Part shown: one piece after another, positions 44,612-54,059 of the stretch
How positions within the stretch are numbered: the stretch's first letter is position 1
Layout of the letters: every line of letters begins with the position of its first letter
Assembly: GCF_017163755.1 (NCBI RefSeq)
Contig: NZ_JAFIWC010000024.1
Coordinates: 1-64,000, forward strand
Source of the DNA: Xanthomonas sp.
Lineage (GTDB): Bacteria; Pseudomonadota; Gammaproteobacteria; Xanthomonadales; Xanthomonadaceae
DNA length: 64,000 bases
Direction: 5' to 3'
Notes under the pieces: model-generated
Told to the model about the DNA's origin: nothing
What the model saw: only the letters and a program-made list of their open reading frames with translations
Database searches by the model: none
Program-made: the position numbers and the translations under genes

Positions 44612-47600
44612 ACCTGACCCGTGCCACCCTCAATTCGAGCCGCTTGGCGCTGTTCACCGCAGCGCTCCTCCTGGTCGGCGGCATCGCCACGTTTCTCGGC
44701 TTTCCTTCGCAGGAGGAGCCCAGCGTCACCGTGCGCGAGGCCGTGGTGCAGGCCGCGTTCCCAGGCATGCCCAGCGAACGCGTCGAGCGCATGCTCGCCC
44801 GTCCGCTGGAAGAGCGCCTGCGCGAAATCACCGGCATCAAGAAGATCGCCACCACCGTCCGCCCGGGCAGCGTGATCGTGCAGTTGACCGCCAACGACAA
44901 TGTCAAGGATCTGCCCGCGCTGTGGCAGCGGGTCCGCAACAAGGCGGCCGAGGCCGGAGCCGAGCTGCCGCCCGGAACACAGGGGCCGTTCGTCGACGAC
45001 GACTTCGGCCGCGTCGCGATCGCCTCGATCGCGGTGACTGCGCCGGGCTTTGGCACCAGCCAGATGCGCGGGCCGTTGCGGCAGATGCGCGCGCAGCTTT
45101 ACACCGTGCCCGGCGTGGAGCGGGTCACCTTCCACGGATTGCAGGACGAGCGCATCTACGTCGCCTTCGATCGTACACGGCTCGGCGAGGCCGGGCTGAC
45201 GCCAGCCGCGGTGGCGCAGCAGCTGCGCGCGCAGAACGTGGTGTCGGCCGGCGGCCAGATCGCCGCGTCCGGCCTGGCGATGACCGTCACCACCTCGGGC
45301 GAAGTGCGCACGCTGGACGAGCTGCGCGACACCCTGGTGTCCGTTCCGGCTGCCGATGGTGCGCGCCAGGTCCCGCTGTCGCAGCTGGCGCGCATCGAAC
45401 TGATGCCGGCCGACCCACCGCAGGCCGCGGCCATCTATCAGGGCCAGCCGGCCGTGGTGGTCGCGGTGTCGATGGCGCCCGGCTACAGCATCGGGCAAGT
45501 CGGCAAGGCGCTACGACGCAAGCTCGACGAAACCGCGCGGATGCTGCCGGTGGGATTCTCCCAGCACGTGGTCACCTTCCAGGCCGATGTGGTTGAACGC
45601 GAGATGGGCAAGATGCACCACGTCATGGGCGAGACCGTGGTCATCGTGATGGCGGTGGTGATGCTGTTCCTGGGCTGGCGCACCGGCCTGATCGTCGGCG
45701 CGATCGTGCCCCTGACCATCCTCGGCACGCTGATAGCGATGCGCGCGCTGGACGTAGAGCTGCAGACGGTGTCCATCGCCGCGATCATCCTGGCGCTCGG
45801 GTTGCTGGTGGACAACGGCATCGTCATCGCCGAGGACATCGAGCGCCGCCTGGCTGCGGGCGAAGAGCGCCGCCAGGCCTGCGAGGCCGCCGGCCGCACG
45901 CTGGCGATCCCGTTGCTTACGTCTTCGCTGGTCATCGTGCTGGCGTTCTCGCCGTTCTTCTTCGGCCAGACCAGCACCAACGAATACATGCGCTCGCTAG
46001 CGATCGTGCTGGCGGTGACCCTGCTCGGTTCGTGGCTGCTCAGCGTCACCGTCACTCCGCTGTTGTGCATGCGCTTCGCGCGCGCCCATGGCCACGCGCA
46101 TGCCGGCGGCGGCGCCGGCCACTACGATTCCCGGCTGTACCGCGGCTACCGGCGCATCATCGAGCAACTGCTGAGGCACAAGGCGGTGTTCCTGGGCAGC
46201 ATGCTGTTGTTGCTGGCGGTGGCGGTCGCCATCCTCGGCGCCATTCCCTACAGCTTCCTGCCCAAGTCCGACCGCCTTCAGTTCCAGATGCCCGTGACCC
46301 TGCAGCCGGGCAGCGACTCGCGCCAGACCCTGCGCACCGTGCAATCGATCAGCCGCTGGCTGGCCGAACGCAAACATACCGCGATCGTCGACAGCATCGG
46401 CTACGTCGCCGACGGCGGGCCACGGATCGTGCTGGGCCTGAATCCGCCGCAAGCCGCGGCCAATACCGCCTACTTCACCGTCAGCGTCCGTCCCGGCACC
46501 GATATCGACGCGGTGATCGCAGACGTTCGCCGGCACATCCGCGAGAACTATCCGGCGGTGCGCGCCGAGCCGAAGCGCTTCTCGCTGGGCTCCACCGAGT
46601 CGGGCGTGGCGATCTACCGCGTCGTCGGGCCGGACGAGGCGCAGTTGCGCCGCATTGCCGCCGGCATCGCCGAGGCGTTGCGGCAGCTGCCGGGCACCGT
46701 CGATGTCAGCGACGATTGGGAGATCCGCATTCCCCGCTACGAGGTCAGGGTCGACCAGGCCAAGGCGCGCCGGACCGGGGTGAGCAGCGAGGACATCGCC
46801 CAGGCGCTGCAATTGCGCTACAGCGGCATCGACGCATCGGTGGTGCGCGACGATGGCGTCGACGTGCCCATCGTGCTGCGCGGCGGCGCCGAAGAGCGCA
46901 ACACCGCGCGCGACCCGGGTACCACGCTGATCTATCCGCAGGCCGGTGGCGCGCCCGTGCCGCTGTCGGCGATCGCCGCTGTCGCACTGTCCTCCGAGCC
47001 GTCGGCGATCCAGCGCCGCAACCTGAGCCGCGCCATCACCGTCACCGGCCACAACCCTGGCATGACCACCGACGAGGTCGTGGCCGCGCTGGCCGACAAG
47101 ATCGCGGCCCTGCGCCTGCCGCCAGGCTACCGCATCGAAATGGGCGGCGAACTGGAGGATTCGGCCGAAGCCAACCAGGCGCTGATGCAGTACATGCCCC
47201 ATGCGCTGGGCGCGATCCTGCTGCTGTTCATCTGGCAATTCAATTCGTTCCGCAAGCTGTTCATCGTCGTCGCCAGCATCCCGTTCGTGCTGATCGGCGC
47301 GGCGCTGGCGCTGCTGCTCACCGGCTATCCGTTCGGCTTCATGGCCACCTTCGGACTGCTCGCGTTGGCCGGCATCATCGTCAACAACGCGGTATTGCTG
47401 CTGGAGCGGATCGACGCCGAACTGGCCGACGGCCTGGGCCGGCACGACGCCGTGATCGCGGCGGCGATCAAGCGCTTGCGACCGATCGTGATGACCAAAC
47501 TGACCTGCATCGTCGGCCTGGTGCCGCTGATGCTGTTCGCCGGGCCGCTGTGGACCGGCATGGCGATCACCATGATCGGCGGCCTAGCGCTGGGCACGCT

Positions 47601-47688
47601 GGTCACGCTCGGCGTGATCCCGGTGCTGTACGACCTGCTGTTCTCGCTGCGCAGCGGCCGCGGCGCGACACAGGCGGCCGCGCCGTGA
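44608..47688 (+). CDS. RND family efflux permease
   Basis: A 1026-residue proton-driven inner-membrane pump with twelve helices. Visible are the periplasmic porter loops, VVMLFLGWRTGLIVGAIVPL (TM2/3) and helix 4 motif LGLLVDNGIVIAEDIERRLA. The first proton-relay Asp is kept and the second is Asn, a substitution also seen in other members of this branch. PFGFMATFGLLALAGIIVNN lies in TM10/11. Hydrophobic AcrB/HAE-1-like class; a heavy-metal pump is less likely, as no CusA motifs are seen. Substrates are unknown. Confidence 0.94.
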   Translation: MNLTRATLNSSRLALFTAALLLVGGIATFLGFPSQEEPSVTVREAVVQAAFPGMPSERVERMLARPLEERLREITGIKKIATTVRPGSVIVQLTANDNVKDLPALWQRVRNKAAEAGAELPPGTQGPFVDDDFGRVAIASIAVTAPGFGTSQMRGPLRQMRAQLYTVPGVERVTFHGLQDERIYVAFDRTRLGEAGLTPAAVAQQLRAQNVVSAGGQIAASGLAMTVTTSGEVRTLDELRDTLVSVPAADGARQVPLSQLARIELMPADPPQAAAIYQGQPAVVVAVSMAPGYSIGQVGKALRRKLDETARMLPVGFSQHVVTFQADVVEREMGKMHHVMGETVVIVMAVVMLFLGWRTGLIVGAIVPLTILGTLIAMRALDVELQTVSIAAIILALGLLVDNGIVIAEDIERRLAAGEERRQACEAAGRTLAIPLLTSSLVIVLAFSPFFFGQTSTNEYMRSLAIVLAVTLLGSWLLSVTVTPLLCMRFARAHGHAHAGGGAGHYDSRLYRGYRRIIEQLLRHKAVFLGSMLLLLAVAVAILGAIPYSFLPKSDRLQFQMPVTLQPGSDSRQTLRTVQSISRWLAERKHTAIVDSIGYVADGGPRIVLGLNPPQAAANTAYFTVSVRPGTDIDAVIADVRRHIRENYPAVRAEPKRFSLGSTESGVAIYRVVGPDEAQLRRIAAGIAEALRQLPGTVDVSDDWEIRIPRYEVRVDQAKARRTGVSSEDIAQALQLRYSGIDASVVRDDGVDVPIVLRGGAEERNTARDPGTTLIYPQAGGAPVPLSAIAAVALSSEPSAIQRRNLSRAITVTGHNPGMTTDEVVAALADKIAALRLPPGYRIEMGGELEDSAEANQALMQYMPHALGAILLLFIWQFNSFRKLFIVVASIPFVLIGAALALLLTGYPFGFMATFGLLALAGIIVNNAVLLLERIDAELADGLGRHDAVIAAAIKRLRPIVMTKLTCIVGLVPLMLFAGPLWTGMAITMIGGLALGTLVTLGVIPVLYDLLFSLRSGRGATQAAAP

Positions 47689-49574
47689 CCATCCGATGCG
47701 GATACGGCCTGGCCTGGCGCATGCTTGCCGTGCTGTGTCTGGCGCTGGGCGCCAGCGGCTGCGCCATGGTCAAGCTGAAATCCGTGAGCGCGGCGGAGTA
47801 CATCCAAGCCAAGCGCGGCGACCCGCTCAGCACCGGCCATCTCGGCACCCAGGCGACCGAGACGCTCGCGGTGCTCGGCCTGAGCGAAAGCGCCTGCAGC
47901 ACCCAGACCCGGCATTGCGCCGAGCAGTTGCTCGACAGCGACGGCCTGGCGCAGGAGCGCAAGCTGGCGGCCATCGCCGAACTGTGGCTGCAGGCATCGC
48001 TGCGCACGTCAAGGAGCCAGCCGAGCAGCGACATGGAACTGACCGCGTGGCTGGAGACCGCGCGCTACGCCTATGCCTACCTGTTCTTCAGCGATCGCGC
48101 GCCGGACGAACGCGCCTTCGAGGACCGTCAGACCCAGGTTCGCGACTATTACAACTTCGCGGTACAACAGGCGGTGTCGTTGCTGTTCGTGCGCTTCCAG
48201 CGGCAGGGCCAGCAGGCCGACAGCGCGGCGGAACTGTCGGCGCTGCCTGGCTGGAGGATCGTACTGGACGTGAGCCAGTTGGGCGCACTGCAGGAGATGC
48301 CGATGCCGGGCGCGATGCTGCCGGCTGGCGGCATGCGCTTCACCGGGCTGCGCGGCCTCCACCGGCGCGACGGGTTCGGTTCGGAGATGGTGGCGCTGCT
48401 ACCCAATGCGATGTCGCTGCGGGACGAGGCAAGCGAGCCGGACGAGGCGAGTGCGGCCTACAGCGCAATGCCGACGCCGAACCTGACCGTGCTGCTCCGC
48501 TTCGATGGCGGCACCCTGGCCAAGGTACTCGCCAGCCGTGCGGTACGGGTGGAAGCCTACGATCCGTACCTGAGCGCCCGCACCACGCTGGGCGGCCGCA
48601 CAGTGCCCTTGGCCGGCAACTTCAGCGCTGGCTACGGGGTCTGGATGGCACGCTCCGGCTTCGCCAAGCAGTCGTTGCGTACGTTGTTCGGCATGGCCCA
48701 TGGCATCGACCGGCCGCATATCTTCCTGACCCAGCCCTACGATCCCAACCGCCGGGTGCTGGTGCTGCTGCACGGCCTGGCCAGCAGTCCCGAGGCATGG
48801 GTGAACCTGGCCAACGAACTGCTGGGCGACGAACAGGTGCGCGCCCGCTACCAGATCTGGCTGGTCTATTACCCGACCAATCTGCCGATTGCCTACAACC
48901 ACATGGAGATCCGCAACGGCCTGGAACAGGCGCTGGATCATTTCGATCCGCAACGGCGCAGCGCCTCGGCGCACGGCATGGTACTGGTCGGGCACAGCAT
49001 GGGGGGCGTGCTGGCGCGGTTGATGGTGTCCTCCAGCGAGGGCGACCGACTCTGGCAGCGCCTGTTCGGCAACAGCACCCTGTCCGCGCAGGCGATGCAG
49101 GCAGTGCAATGCAAGTTGTCGCCGATGATGCATTTCGAGCCGATGCCTGAAGTCTCCGAGGCGATCTTTCTGGCCTCGCCGCATCGTGGAACCCCGCATG
49201 CGACGGGCACGCTCGGCACCCTGGTGGGACGCCTGATCGGCATACAAGCGCGCATTGTCAACCAGTTCCAGGACATCGCCCGCACCGGCGCGGTCGGCAA
49301 GCTGCCGACCAGCATGGACAACCTGAGCGATCGCGACGACTTCGTCCGCGCCGCCGCGGAGCTGAAGATCTCGCCGCACGTCGCCTATCACTCGATCATC
49401 GCCCGTCGCGACGCCCAGGTGCCGCCGCCGCAATCCGACGACGGGTTCGTGCCGTACTGGAGCGCGCACCTGGACGGCGCGGCGTCGGAGACGGTCATCG
49501 CGTCCGGGCACAGCGTGCAGGAAACGCCGCAGGCGATCCTCGAGATCCGCCGGCTGCTGCGAGCGGCGCCGTAA
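47685..49574 (+). CDS. lipoprotein with alpha/beta-hydrolase (lipase-like) domain
   Basis: A 629-residue secreted lipoprotein (MLAVLCLALGASGC; Cys as lipidation site) with an N-terminal region of unknown fold (about 1-340). The C-terminal alpha/beta hydrolase has the oxyanion motif VLVLLHGLASSPEAW, nucleophile GHSMGG (in VLVGHSMGGVLARLM) and FLASPHRGTPHATG. The GTG at 47685 overlaps the pump stop; an ATG at 47721 is possible and starts at the signal core. Role in the efflux operon is unclear; it may trim membrane lipids or a substrate. Confidence 0.82.
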   Translation: MTIRCGYGLAWRMLAVLCLALGASGCAMVKLKSVSAAEYIQAKRGDPLSTGHLGTQATETLAVLGLSESACSTQTRHCAEQLLDSDGLAQERKLAAIAELWLQASLRTSRSQPSSDMELTAWLETARYAYAYLFFSDRAPDERAFEDRQTQVRDYYNFAVQQAVSLLFVRFQRQGQQADSAAELSALPGWRIVLDVSQLGALQEMPMPGAMLPAGGMRFTGLRGLHRRDGFGSEMVALLPNAMSLRDEASEPDEASAAYSAMPTPNLTVLLRFDGGTLAKVLASRAVRVEAYDPYLSARTTLGGRTVPLAGNFSAGYGVWMARSGFAKQSLRTLFGMAHGIDRPHIFLTQPYDPNRRVLVLLHGLASSPEAWVNLANELLGDEQVRARYQIWLVYYPTNLPIAYNHMEIRNGLEQALDHFDPQRRSASAHGMVLVGHSMGGVLARLMVSSSEGDRLWQRLFGNSTLSAQAMQAVQCKLSPMMHFEPMPEVSEAIFLASPHRGTPHATGTLGTLVGRLIGIQARIVNQFQDIARTGAVGKLPTSMDNLSDRDDFVRAAAELKISPHVAYHSIIARRDAQVPPPQSDDGFVPYWSAHLDGAASETVIASGHSVQETPQAILEIRRLLRAAP

Positions 49575-49864
49575 GCCGCGTCACTTGCGCCGACTGGCGG
49601 GGAGTACCAGTGGAGTGTCTGCAGGTCGCGTTCCGGTCAGGCGAAGCCGGTGGAACCGGCGCTATCGGGTCGAGCGCGAATCGCCATTGCCGCAAGCCTT
49701 GGCGTTCGGCGCCTTGCGTTCTCGCGATGGCCGGGCGCGCGCCGGCCTCAGGTTCCGCGGGCGCCACGGCGGCGACGCTACACTCGCTCGGTGACGGTTG
49801 AGTCATTCTGCGCAGATGGCGGCCCGCCACGGCTGCTCGGGCTGCCTGCCGGTCGGCGTTCGCC
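49575..49864. other. intergenic stretch, nothing recognised
   Basis: About 290 bases between the convergent lipase and LysR genes. The stretch ATTCTGCGCAGATGGCGG (49805-49822) closely resembles ATTCTGCGCCGATGGCGG at 32980-32997. The match is short and may be coincidental. Confidence 0.35.
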
Positions 49865-50770
49865 TCACCGCTCAAGGTGAGGCCGCATCAAGGCTTCGAA
49901 CCATTCGATGAACGCGATGAGGCGATGCGAGCGCTGCCGCCGATTCGGGTAGATGAGCGACACCGGCATGGGCGCGGCGCGGAAGTCAGGCATGACCTCC
50001 ACCAACTCGCCCCGGTCGAGCAGGTGCTGCACGTCGAAGCGCGGAATCTGGATCAATCCCATCCCGGATACGCAGCAGGCGATATAGTTCTCGGCGTTGT
50101 TGACGATCACCCGGCTGGGTACGGGCACACGCTGTTCGGCGCCCGAAACGCGGTACTCCCAGGGCAGTTCCCGTCCTGTGGAGGCGGAGGCATATCCCAC
50201 AGACCAGTGGCTCCTGGCCAGTTCATCGGGATCGCCGGGCATCCCGTGCTCATGCAGATAGCCCGGACTGGCGCAGTTGATCAGCGCGATATGGCCGATG
50301 GAGCGCGCGACCAGGCTGCTGTCGTGCAGTGTGCCGATCCGCACGGCGCAATCCACGCCTTCGTGCACCAAGTCGATCACGCGGTCAGTGGCGCCCAGGG
50401 CCAATTGAAGACGGGGATAGCGACGCAGAAATCCTGGCAGGGCAGGGGCTATGAGCCGGCGGGCGATGCGGCTGGGCACGTCCACGTTGAGCCGCCCTGA
50501 GATCTTGCGTTGGCCGGCCTGGAACAGCTGGCCGATGTCTTCGGCTTCGGCGAGGAACAGACGGACGCGCTCGAGCAACTGGACGCCATCGGCCGTCAAT
50601 CGCACCTGCCGTGTCGTCCGATGCAGCAAGCGCGTGCCCATCGCCGATTCGAGGTGCTGGATGGCCGCCGACACCGATGCGCGCGGCAGGTCCAGTGCGT
50701 GGGCGGCCTTGATGAAACTGCCCATCTCGGCCACTTGAACGAAGACGCGATACTGGTCGAGTTTGTCCAT
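49865..50770 (-). CDS. LysR family transcriptional regulator
   Basis: A 301-residue LTTR: N-terminal winged HTH (FVQVAEMGSFIKAAHALDLP, PRASVSAAIQHLE) and a type-2 periplasmic-fold effector domain. Features such as LQLALGATDRVIDLVHEGVDCAVRIG and the C-terminal IYPNRRQRSHRLIAFIEWFE place it in the large CrgA/DmlR-like branch. It lies on the same strand and downstream of an SDR, its likely target. Confidence 0.92.
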   Translation of the reverse strand: MDKLDQYRVFVQVAEMGSFIKAAHALDLPRASVSAAIQHLESAMGTRLLHRTTRQVRLTADGVQLLERVRLFLAEAEDIGQLFQAGQRKISGRLNVDVPSRIARRLIAPALPGFLRRYPRLQLALGATDRVIDLVHEGVDCAVRIGTLHDSSLVARSIGHIALINCASPGYLHEHGMPGDPDELARSHWSVGYASASTGRELPWEYRVSGAEQRVPVPSRVIVNNAENYIACCVSGMGLIQIPRFDVQHLLDRGELVEVMPDFRAAPMPVSLIYPNRRQRSHRLIAFIEWFEALMRPHLER

Positions 50771-50947
50771 TCGGCCTTTTTACATGACCTCGCAGGTGCC
50801 GGCAGCCGGATCCCGCATGGCAGGTTTCATCCGCCGAAGCCGCCCCAGGTCGAGGAATGCCCGCTCCTGGGAGCGCGGTCTCCCGCCCCACGAGCCCATT
50901 GCAGTGCAGGACGCGGTCGAAATCGGCGACTCATGTCCAGATAGCCG

Positions 50948-51721
50948 CTACTTGGTCGTGTAGCCGCCATTGATGAGAATGGTCTGGCCGGTGATCCACC
51001 AGCCGTCGCTGACCAGATGGCGAATGAAGGGCACCACGTCCTCGATGTCGGTCAGGCCGGTCTTGCTGAAGCCCGAGAGCGCCGCGGCTGTCTTGTGATA
51101 GGCCACTGCATCGGCGCCTTCGGCCGGGTAGAAGAACGGCGTGTCCATCGGACCTGGACCCACGGCCGTCACCGAGATGCCGCGCGCGCCGAATTCCTTG
51201 GACGCTGCCCGGGTGTAGTGCTCCACTGGCGCTTTGGTGCCGGCATAGGCGGCGTAGAACGGGGTGAACGCGCCAAGCAGGGACGTGACTACGGTGCAGA
51301 TCTTGCCGTTGTCGTTGAGGTTCTTGCCAGCTTCCTTGAGGAAGAAGAACGCCGTCTTGGAGTTGACGGCCGTCATCTCGTCGTACTCGGCTTCGCTGAT
51401 CTCGGCCATCGGCTTCTTGAGCACCTTGCCCACGGTGTTGATGGCGATGTCTGGCTTGCCCGCAGCGGCGATAGCGTCGGCGAACAGCTTCTCGACCGCG
51501 CCGGCCGTCGTCAGGTCCGCCTGGATCGCCGCGGCCTGCGCCCCTGCCGCCTTCACCGCGGCGACCGTCGCGTCGGCGTCGGCCTTGCTGCCCTCGCTGT
51601 TGTAGTGGACAACGACGGCCTTGGCGCCCTGCTGCGCGAGATCGCGGGCGATGAGTCCGCCGAGGTTCTTGGCCCCGCCGGCGATGAGCACGGTCTTGCC
51701 CTTGATGGAATGGTCTGCCAT
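50948..51721 (-). CDS. short-chain dehydrogenase/reductase
   Basis: A 257-residue SDR with a divergent N-terminal cofactor motif (VLIAGGAKNLGGLIARDL), VVHYNSEGSKADADAT (NADP-binding loop) and catalytic FTPFYAAYAGTKAPVEHYTR. Ser and YxxxK are intact. The end WWITGQTILINGGYTTK is standard. ATG 51721 is used; the frame can be extended upstream without support. Its expression is probably controlled by the LysR gene 177 bases downstream. Confidence 0.9.
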   Translation of the reverse strand: MADHSIKGKTVLIAGGAKNLGGLIARDLAQQGAKAVVVHYNSEGSKADADATVAAVKAAGAQAAAIQADLTTAGAVEKLFADAIAAAGKPDIAINTVGKVLKKPMAEISEAEYDEMTAVNSKTAFFFLKEAGKNLNDNGKICTVVTSLLGAFTPFYAAYAGTKAPVEHYTRAASKEFGARGISVTAVGPGPMDTPFFYPAEGADAVAYHKTAAALSGFSKTGLTDIEDVVPFIRHLVSDGWWITGQTILINGGYTTK

Positions 51722-52355
51722 GGCGGCCTCCTCTGAAGGCGTGTTGGGAGATCTGAGTCTAGAAGGCAGAAAGAGATAGATAAGCCATGTATGGCTGGAT
51801 GGATTGTCCAGCAAAACGATCCAATCAAGGCTTGGAGAAAGTCGTGCCCGGTCTTCCGCCTCCACGGGCAAGGCACGCACTCGCACTGCGCGCGGGCCAA
51901 GCGCTGATACACGTGGCTCAACGGCCGGAAGATGGCATCGGGAAAATCGATGCGTCCGAACCGACACCGTCTCCGCTGATCCGCCAGGCTTCATTGACCC
52001 CATCCCCGTATGTGCGTTTTCCTGGGTGCCTGTCGATACTCTTCAAGTCCTGTTTCCATGGCAGGACGAATCGATCGGGCGTTTCCATCCGGAGCCGCCT
52101 TCGGATGGAGACCCGTATTACGTACGTGTGCGCATGACCGGGAGGCATGCGGTGCGCGATGCGGGAGACAAGCGGCTCGCGACGAGAGTGATGCTGCTGA
52201 GATCGGCGCGGGAGGGGCGGCCCTGTCCCCGCCATCCAGTTCGTCGGATAATGGCGCTCCAAGGCTGCTTGGCGGCTGCCGATGAGTGCAATGGAGCGTG
52301 TATCAAAGCCGTCGAAATCCCGAATATCCTTCAAAATCAATTGGATGATGCAGAC
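51722..52355. other. 634-base gap upstream of trpG with stable hairpins
   Basis: No supportable gene. Two hairpins stand out. One is GTCCTG/CAGGAC at 52047-52052 and 52062-52067. The other is longer, at 52076-52116 (CGGGCGTTTCCATCCG with CGGATGGAGACCCG, about 15 pairs with one bulge, ten-base loop). The last 50 bases before trpG are AT-rich (TATCCTTCAAAATCAATTGG, 52325-52344), perhaps a promoter. The region resembles neither a known riboswitch nor an insertion sequence. Confidence 0.4.
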
Positions 52356-52934
52356 GTGCTGCTGATGCTCGACAACTACGACAGCTTCACCTACAACCTC
52401 GTGCAGTACCTGCAGGCGCTCGGCGCGGAGGTCAAGGTGGTGCGCAACGATGCGCTGAGCGTGGACGAGATCGAGCAGCTGGCGCCGGAACGCATCGTGA
52501 TCTCGCCCGGCCCGTGCACCCCGGACCAGGCCGGGGTTTCGCTGCAACTGATCGAGCGGCTCGGCCAGCGCACGCCGATCCTCGGCGTGTGCCTGGGCCA
52601 CCAGAGCATCGGCCAGGCCTACGGCGGCGACGTGGTCCGCGCCGGCACCATCATGCACGGCAAGACCTCGCGCATCCGCCACGAAGGCCGCGGCGTGTTC
52701 GCCGGCCTGCCGGACCGCTACGAGGCCACCCGCTACCATTCGCTGGTGGTCGAGAAGACCACGCTGCCGGCGTGCCTGGAAGTCACCGCCTGGACCGAGA
52801 ACGAGGACGGCTCGATCGAGGAGATCATGGGCCTGCGCCATCGCCAGTTCCCGGTCGAGGGCGTGCAGTTCCACCCCGAGTCGATCCTCACCGAGCATGG
52901 CCACGCGTTGCTGAAGAACTTCCTGGAGCGCTGA
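52356..52934 (+). CDS. trpG: anthranilate synthase component II (glutamine amidotransferase)
   Basis: A 192-residue class-I glutaminase that feeds ammonia to TrpE. The triad is visible: C79 in [11 protein letters not shown]173 and E175 in [13 protein letters not shown]. The N-terminus [17 protein letters not shown] is diagnostic. A GTG start at 52356 gives the standard [10 protein letters not shown]; the inner ATG (52365) is less likely. It is not followed by trpD or trpC in this window and lies 33 kb from trpE. Confidence 0.96.
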   Translation: MLLMLDNYDSFTYNLVQYLQALGAEVKVVRNDALSVDEIEQLAPERIVISPGPCTPDQAGVSLQLIERLGQRTPILGVCLGHQSIGQAYGGDVVRAGTIMHGKTSRIRHEGRGVFAGLPDRYEATRYHSLVVEKTTLPACLEVTAWTENEDGSIEEIMGLRHRQFPVEGVQFHPESILTEHGHALLKNFLER

Positions 52935-52943
52935 TTCCGGCGT

Positions 52944-53522
52944 TCAGCCGGCGGCCGCCACCGGTTCGCCGAGGTTGAGCATCAGCCGGTTGGCCCAGGC
53001 GAAGATCGCGATGCCGTGGATCAGGTCTAGGATCTCAAGATCGTCCAGGCCGGCCTCGCGCAGCGGGCGCAACTGTTCGGCGCCGATGGCGCTGGGCGCC
53101 AGGGTCAGTTCGACCGCGAAGTGCACGATGGCGCGTTCGCGCGGCGTGGTACCGGCGCTATGCGGGTCCTCGAAGACCTGGATGATCGCGTCCTCGCGCC
53201 GTGACAGTTGCTCGAAGCGACGCGCGTGCACCGAGCCGCAATAGACGCAGCCGTTGACGCGTGAGACCGCGGTGGCGGCCAGTTCGCGCTCGGCGCGCGG
53301 CAGCCCGCCGGGGGCGTACATGATCGCGTTGTAGGTGCGCGAGCGTTGGCGCAGCACGTCCGGCTGGTGCGCCAGGGTCAGGTAGTACGGCGACTGGCGG
53401 GCGTTGGCGCCGCTTTCGTCCAGCACTTCGAGTTGGGCCGGGCTGGCCCGCTGCGGATCGACCGTTTCCAGCCATGGCGACCAGGCCAGTGGCGCGTCGG
53501 TGAAGCCGTGGATCTCGATCAT
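52944..53522 (-). CDS. alkylhydroperoxidase AhpD-like protein
   Basis: A 192-residue CMD/AhpD-family protein with the peroxidatic centre VNGCVYCGSVHARRFEQL (C92, C95, H99). Near-complete family features include RERAIVHFAVELTLAP and the C-terminal LDLIHGIAIFAWANRLMLNL. It resembles a named subgroup of alkylhydroperoxidase-domain proteins that pair with a second CMD protein. The two genes overlap by four bases, and they end a ten-gene transport operon. It probably reduces a peroxide formed during substrate oxidation. Confidence 0.87.
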   Translation of the reverse strand: MIEIHGFTDAPLAWSPWLETVDPQRASPAQLEVLDESGANARQSPYYLTLAHQPDVLRQRSRTYNAIMYAPGGLPRAERELAATAVSRVNGCVYCGSVHARRFEQLSRREDAIIQVFEDPHSAGTTPRERAIVHFAVELTLAPSAIGAEQLRPLREAGLDDLEILDLIHGIAIFAWANRLMLNLGEPVAAAG

Positions 53523-54031
53523 GCCGCCGCCTCCAGTGCGGCAAGCGCGCGTAGCCCGGCGGCGAGCCGGACCTGGTAGGACAGGAAGGCGATCAGTTGC
53601 GACAGTGCGACGATCTGTGCGGTGTCCAGCCCGGCCACGGCGAGCACTTGCAGCGCCGCGCGGTCGCCGTCCAGCGGGCGCAGCAGCAGGGTGCGTGCGT
53701 AGCGGAGCATCGCCTGCAGCCGGGTGTCGGCGATGGCGTCTTCCCGGCCGCGCTCGGCCGCCTCCAGCAGCGCCGCGTCGGCCGGCAATTCCAGCAGGCG
53801 CCGGCGGTAGTGCGACGCCAGTTCCGTCGCGTCGGACAGGCGCGCGGCGTGCAGCGCGACCAGCAGCCGGTCGCGCAGCTCGGGCGGGGGAAGAGCGGAA
53901 TCGAACAACGCTTCGTAGCTGCCCTGGGTGCCGTCGCGGACCTTGTCGCGGCGCCGGCGCAGCGCGTCCAGCGGCGAGTCGGCGGCGATGCCGAGGGCAG
54001 CGTCGATACAGTCGGGCGTCGAAGGGGTCAT
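53519..54031 (-). CDS. CMD-domain protein lacking the redox cysteines
   Basis: A 170-residue carboxymuconolactone-decarboxylase-fold protein. The core LALHAARLSDATELASHYRR-like region (here LLVALHAARLSD), LAVAGLDTAQIVALSQLIAF and SYQVRLAAGLRAL are recognisable. Unlike its neighbour it has no CxxC; the sole Cys is near the N-terminus. The two genes overlap (ATGA) and may form a mixed oligomer in which only AhpD is redox-active. The family resemblance is partly by context. Confidence 0.75.
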   Translation of the reverse strand: MTPSTPDCIDAALGIAADSPLDALRRRRDKVRDGTQGSYEALFDSALPPPELRDRLLVALHAARLSDATELASHYRRRLLELPADAALLEAAERGREDAIADTRLQAMLRYARTLLLRPLDGDRAALQVLAVAGLDTAQIVALSQLIAFLSYQVRLAAGLRALAALEAAA

Positions 54032-54059
54032 GGAGTGTCCGTCGAAGGGAGGGAGGGGC

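Noticed and set aside
51804-52355. N-terminal extension of trpG
   Set aside because: The in-frame upstream residues are unlike any TrpG N-terminus; TrpG proteins start at MLLMxDNYDS.
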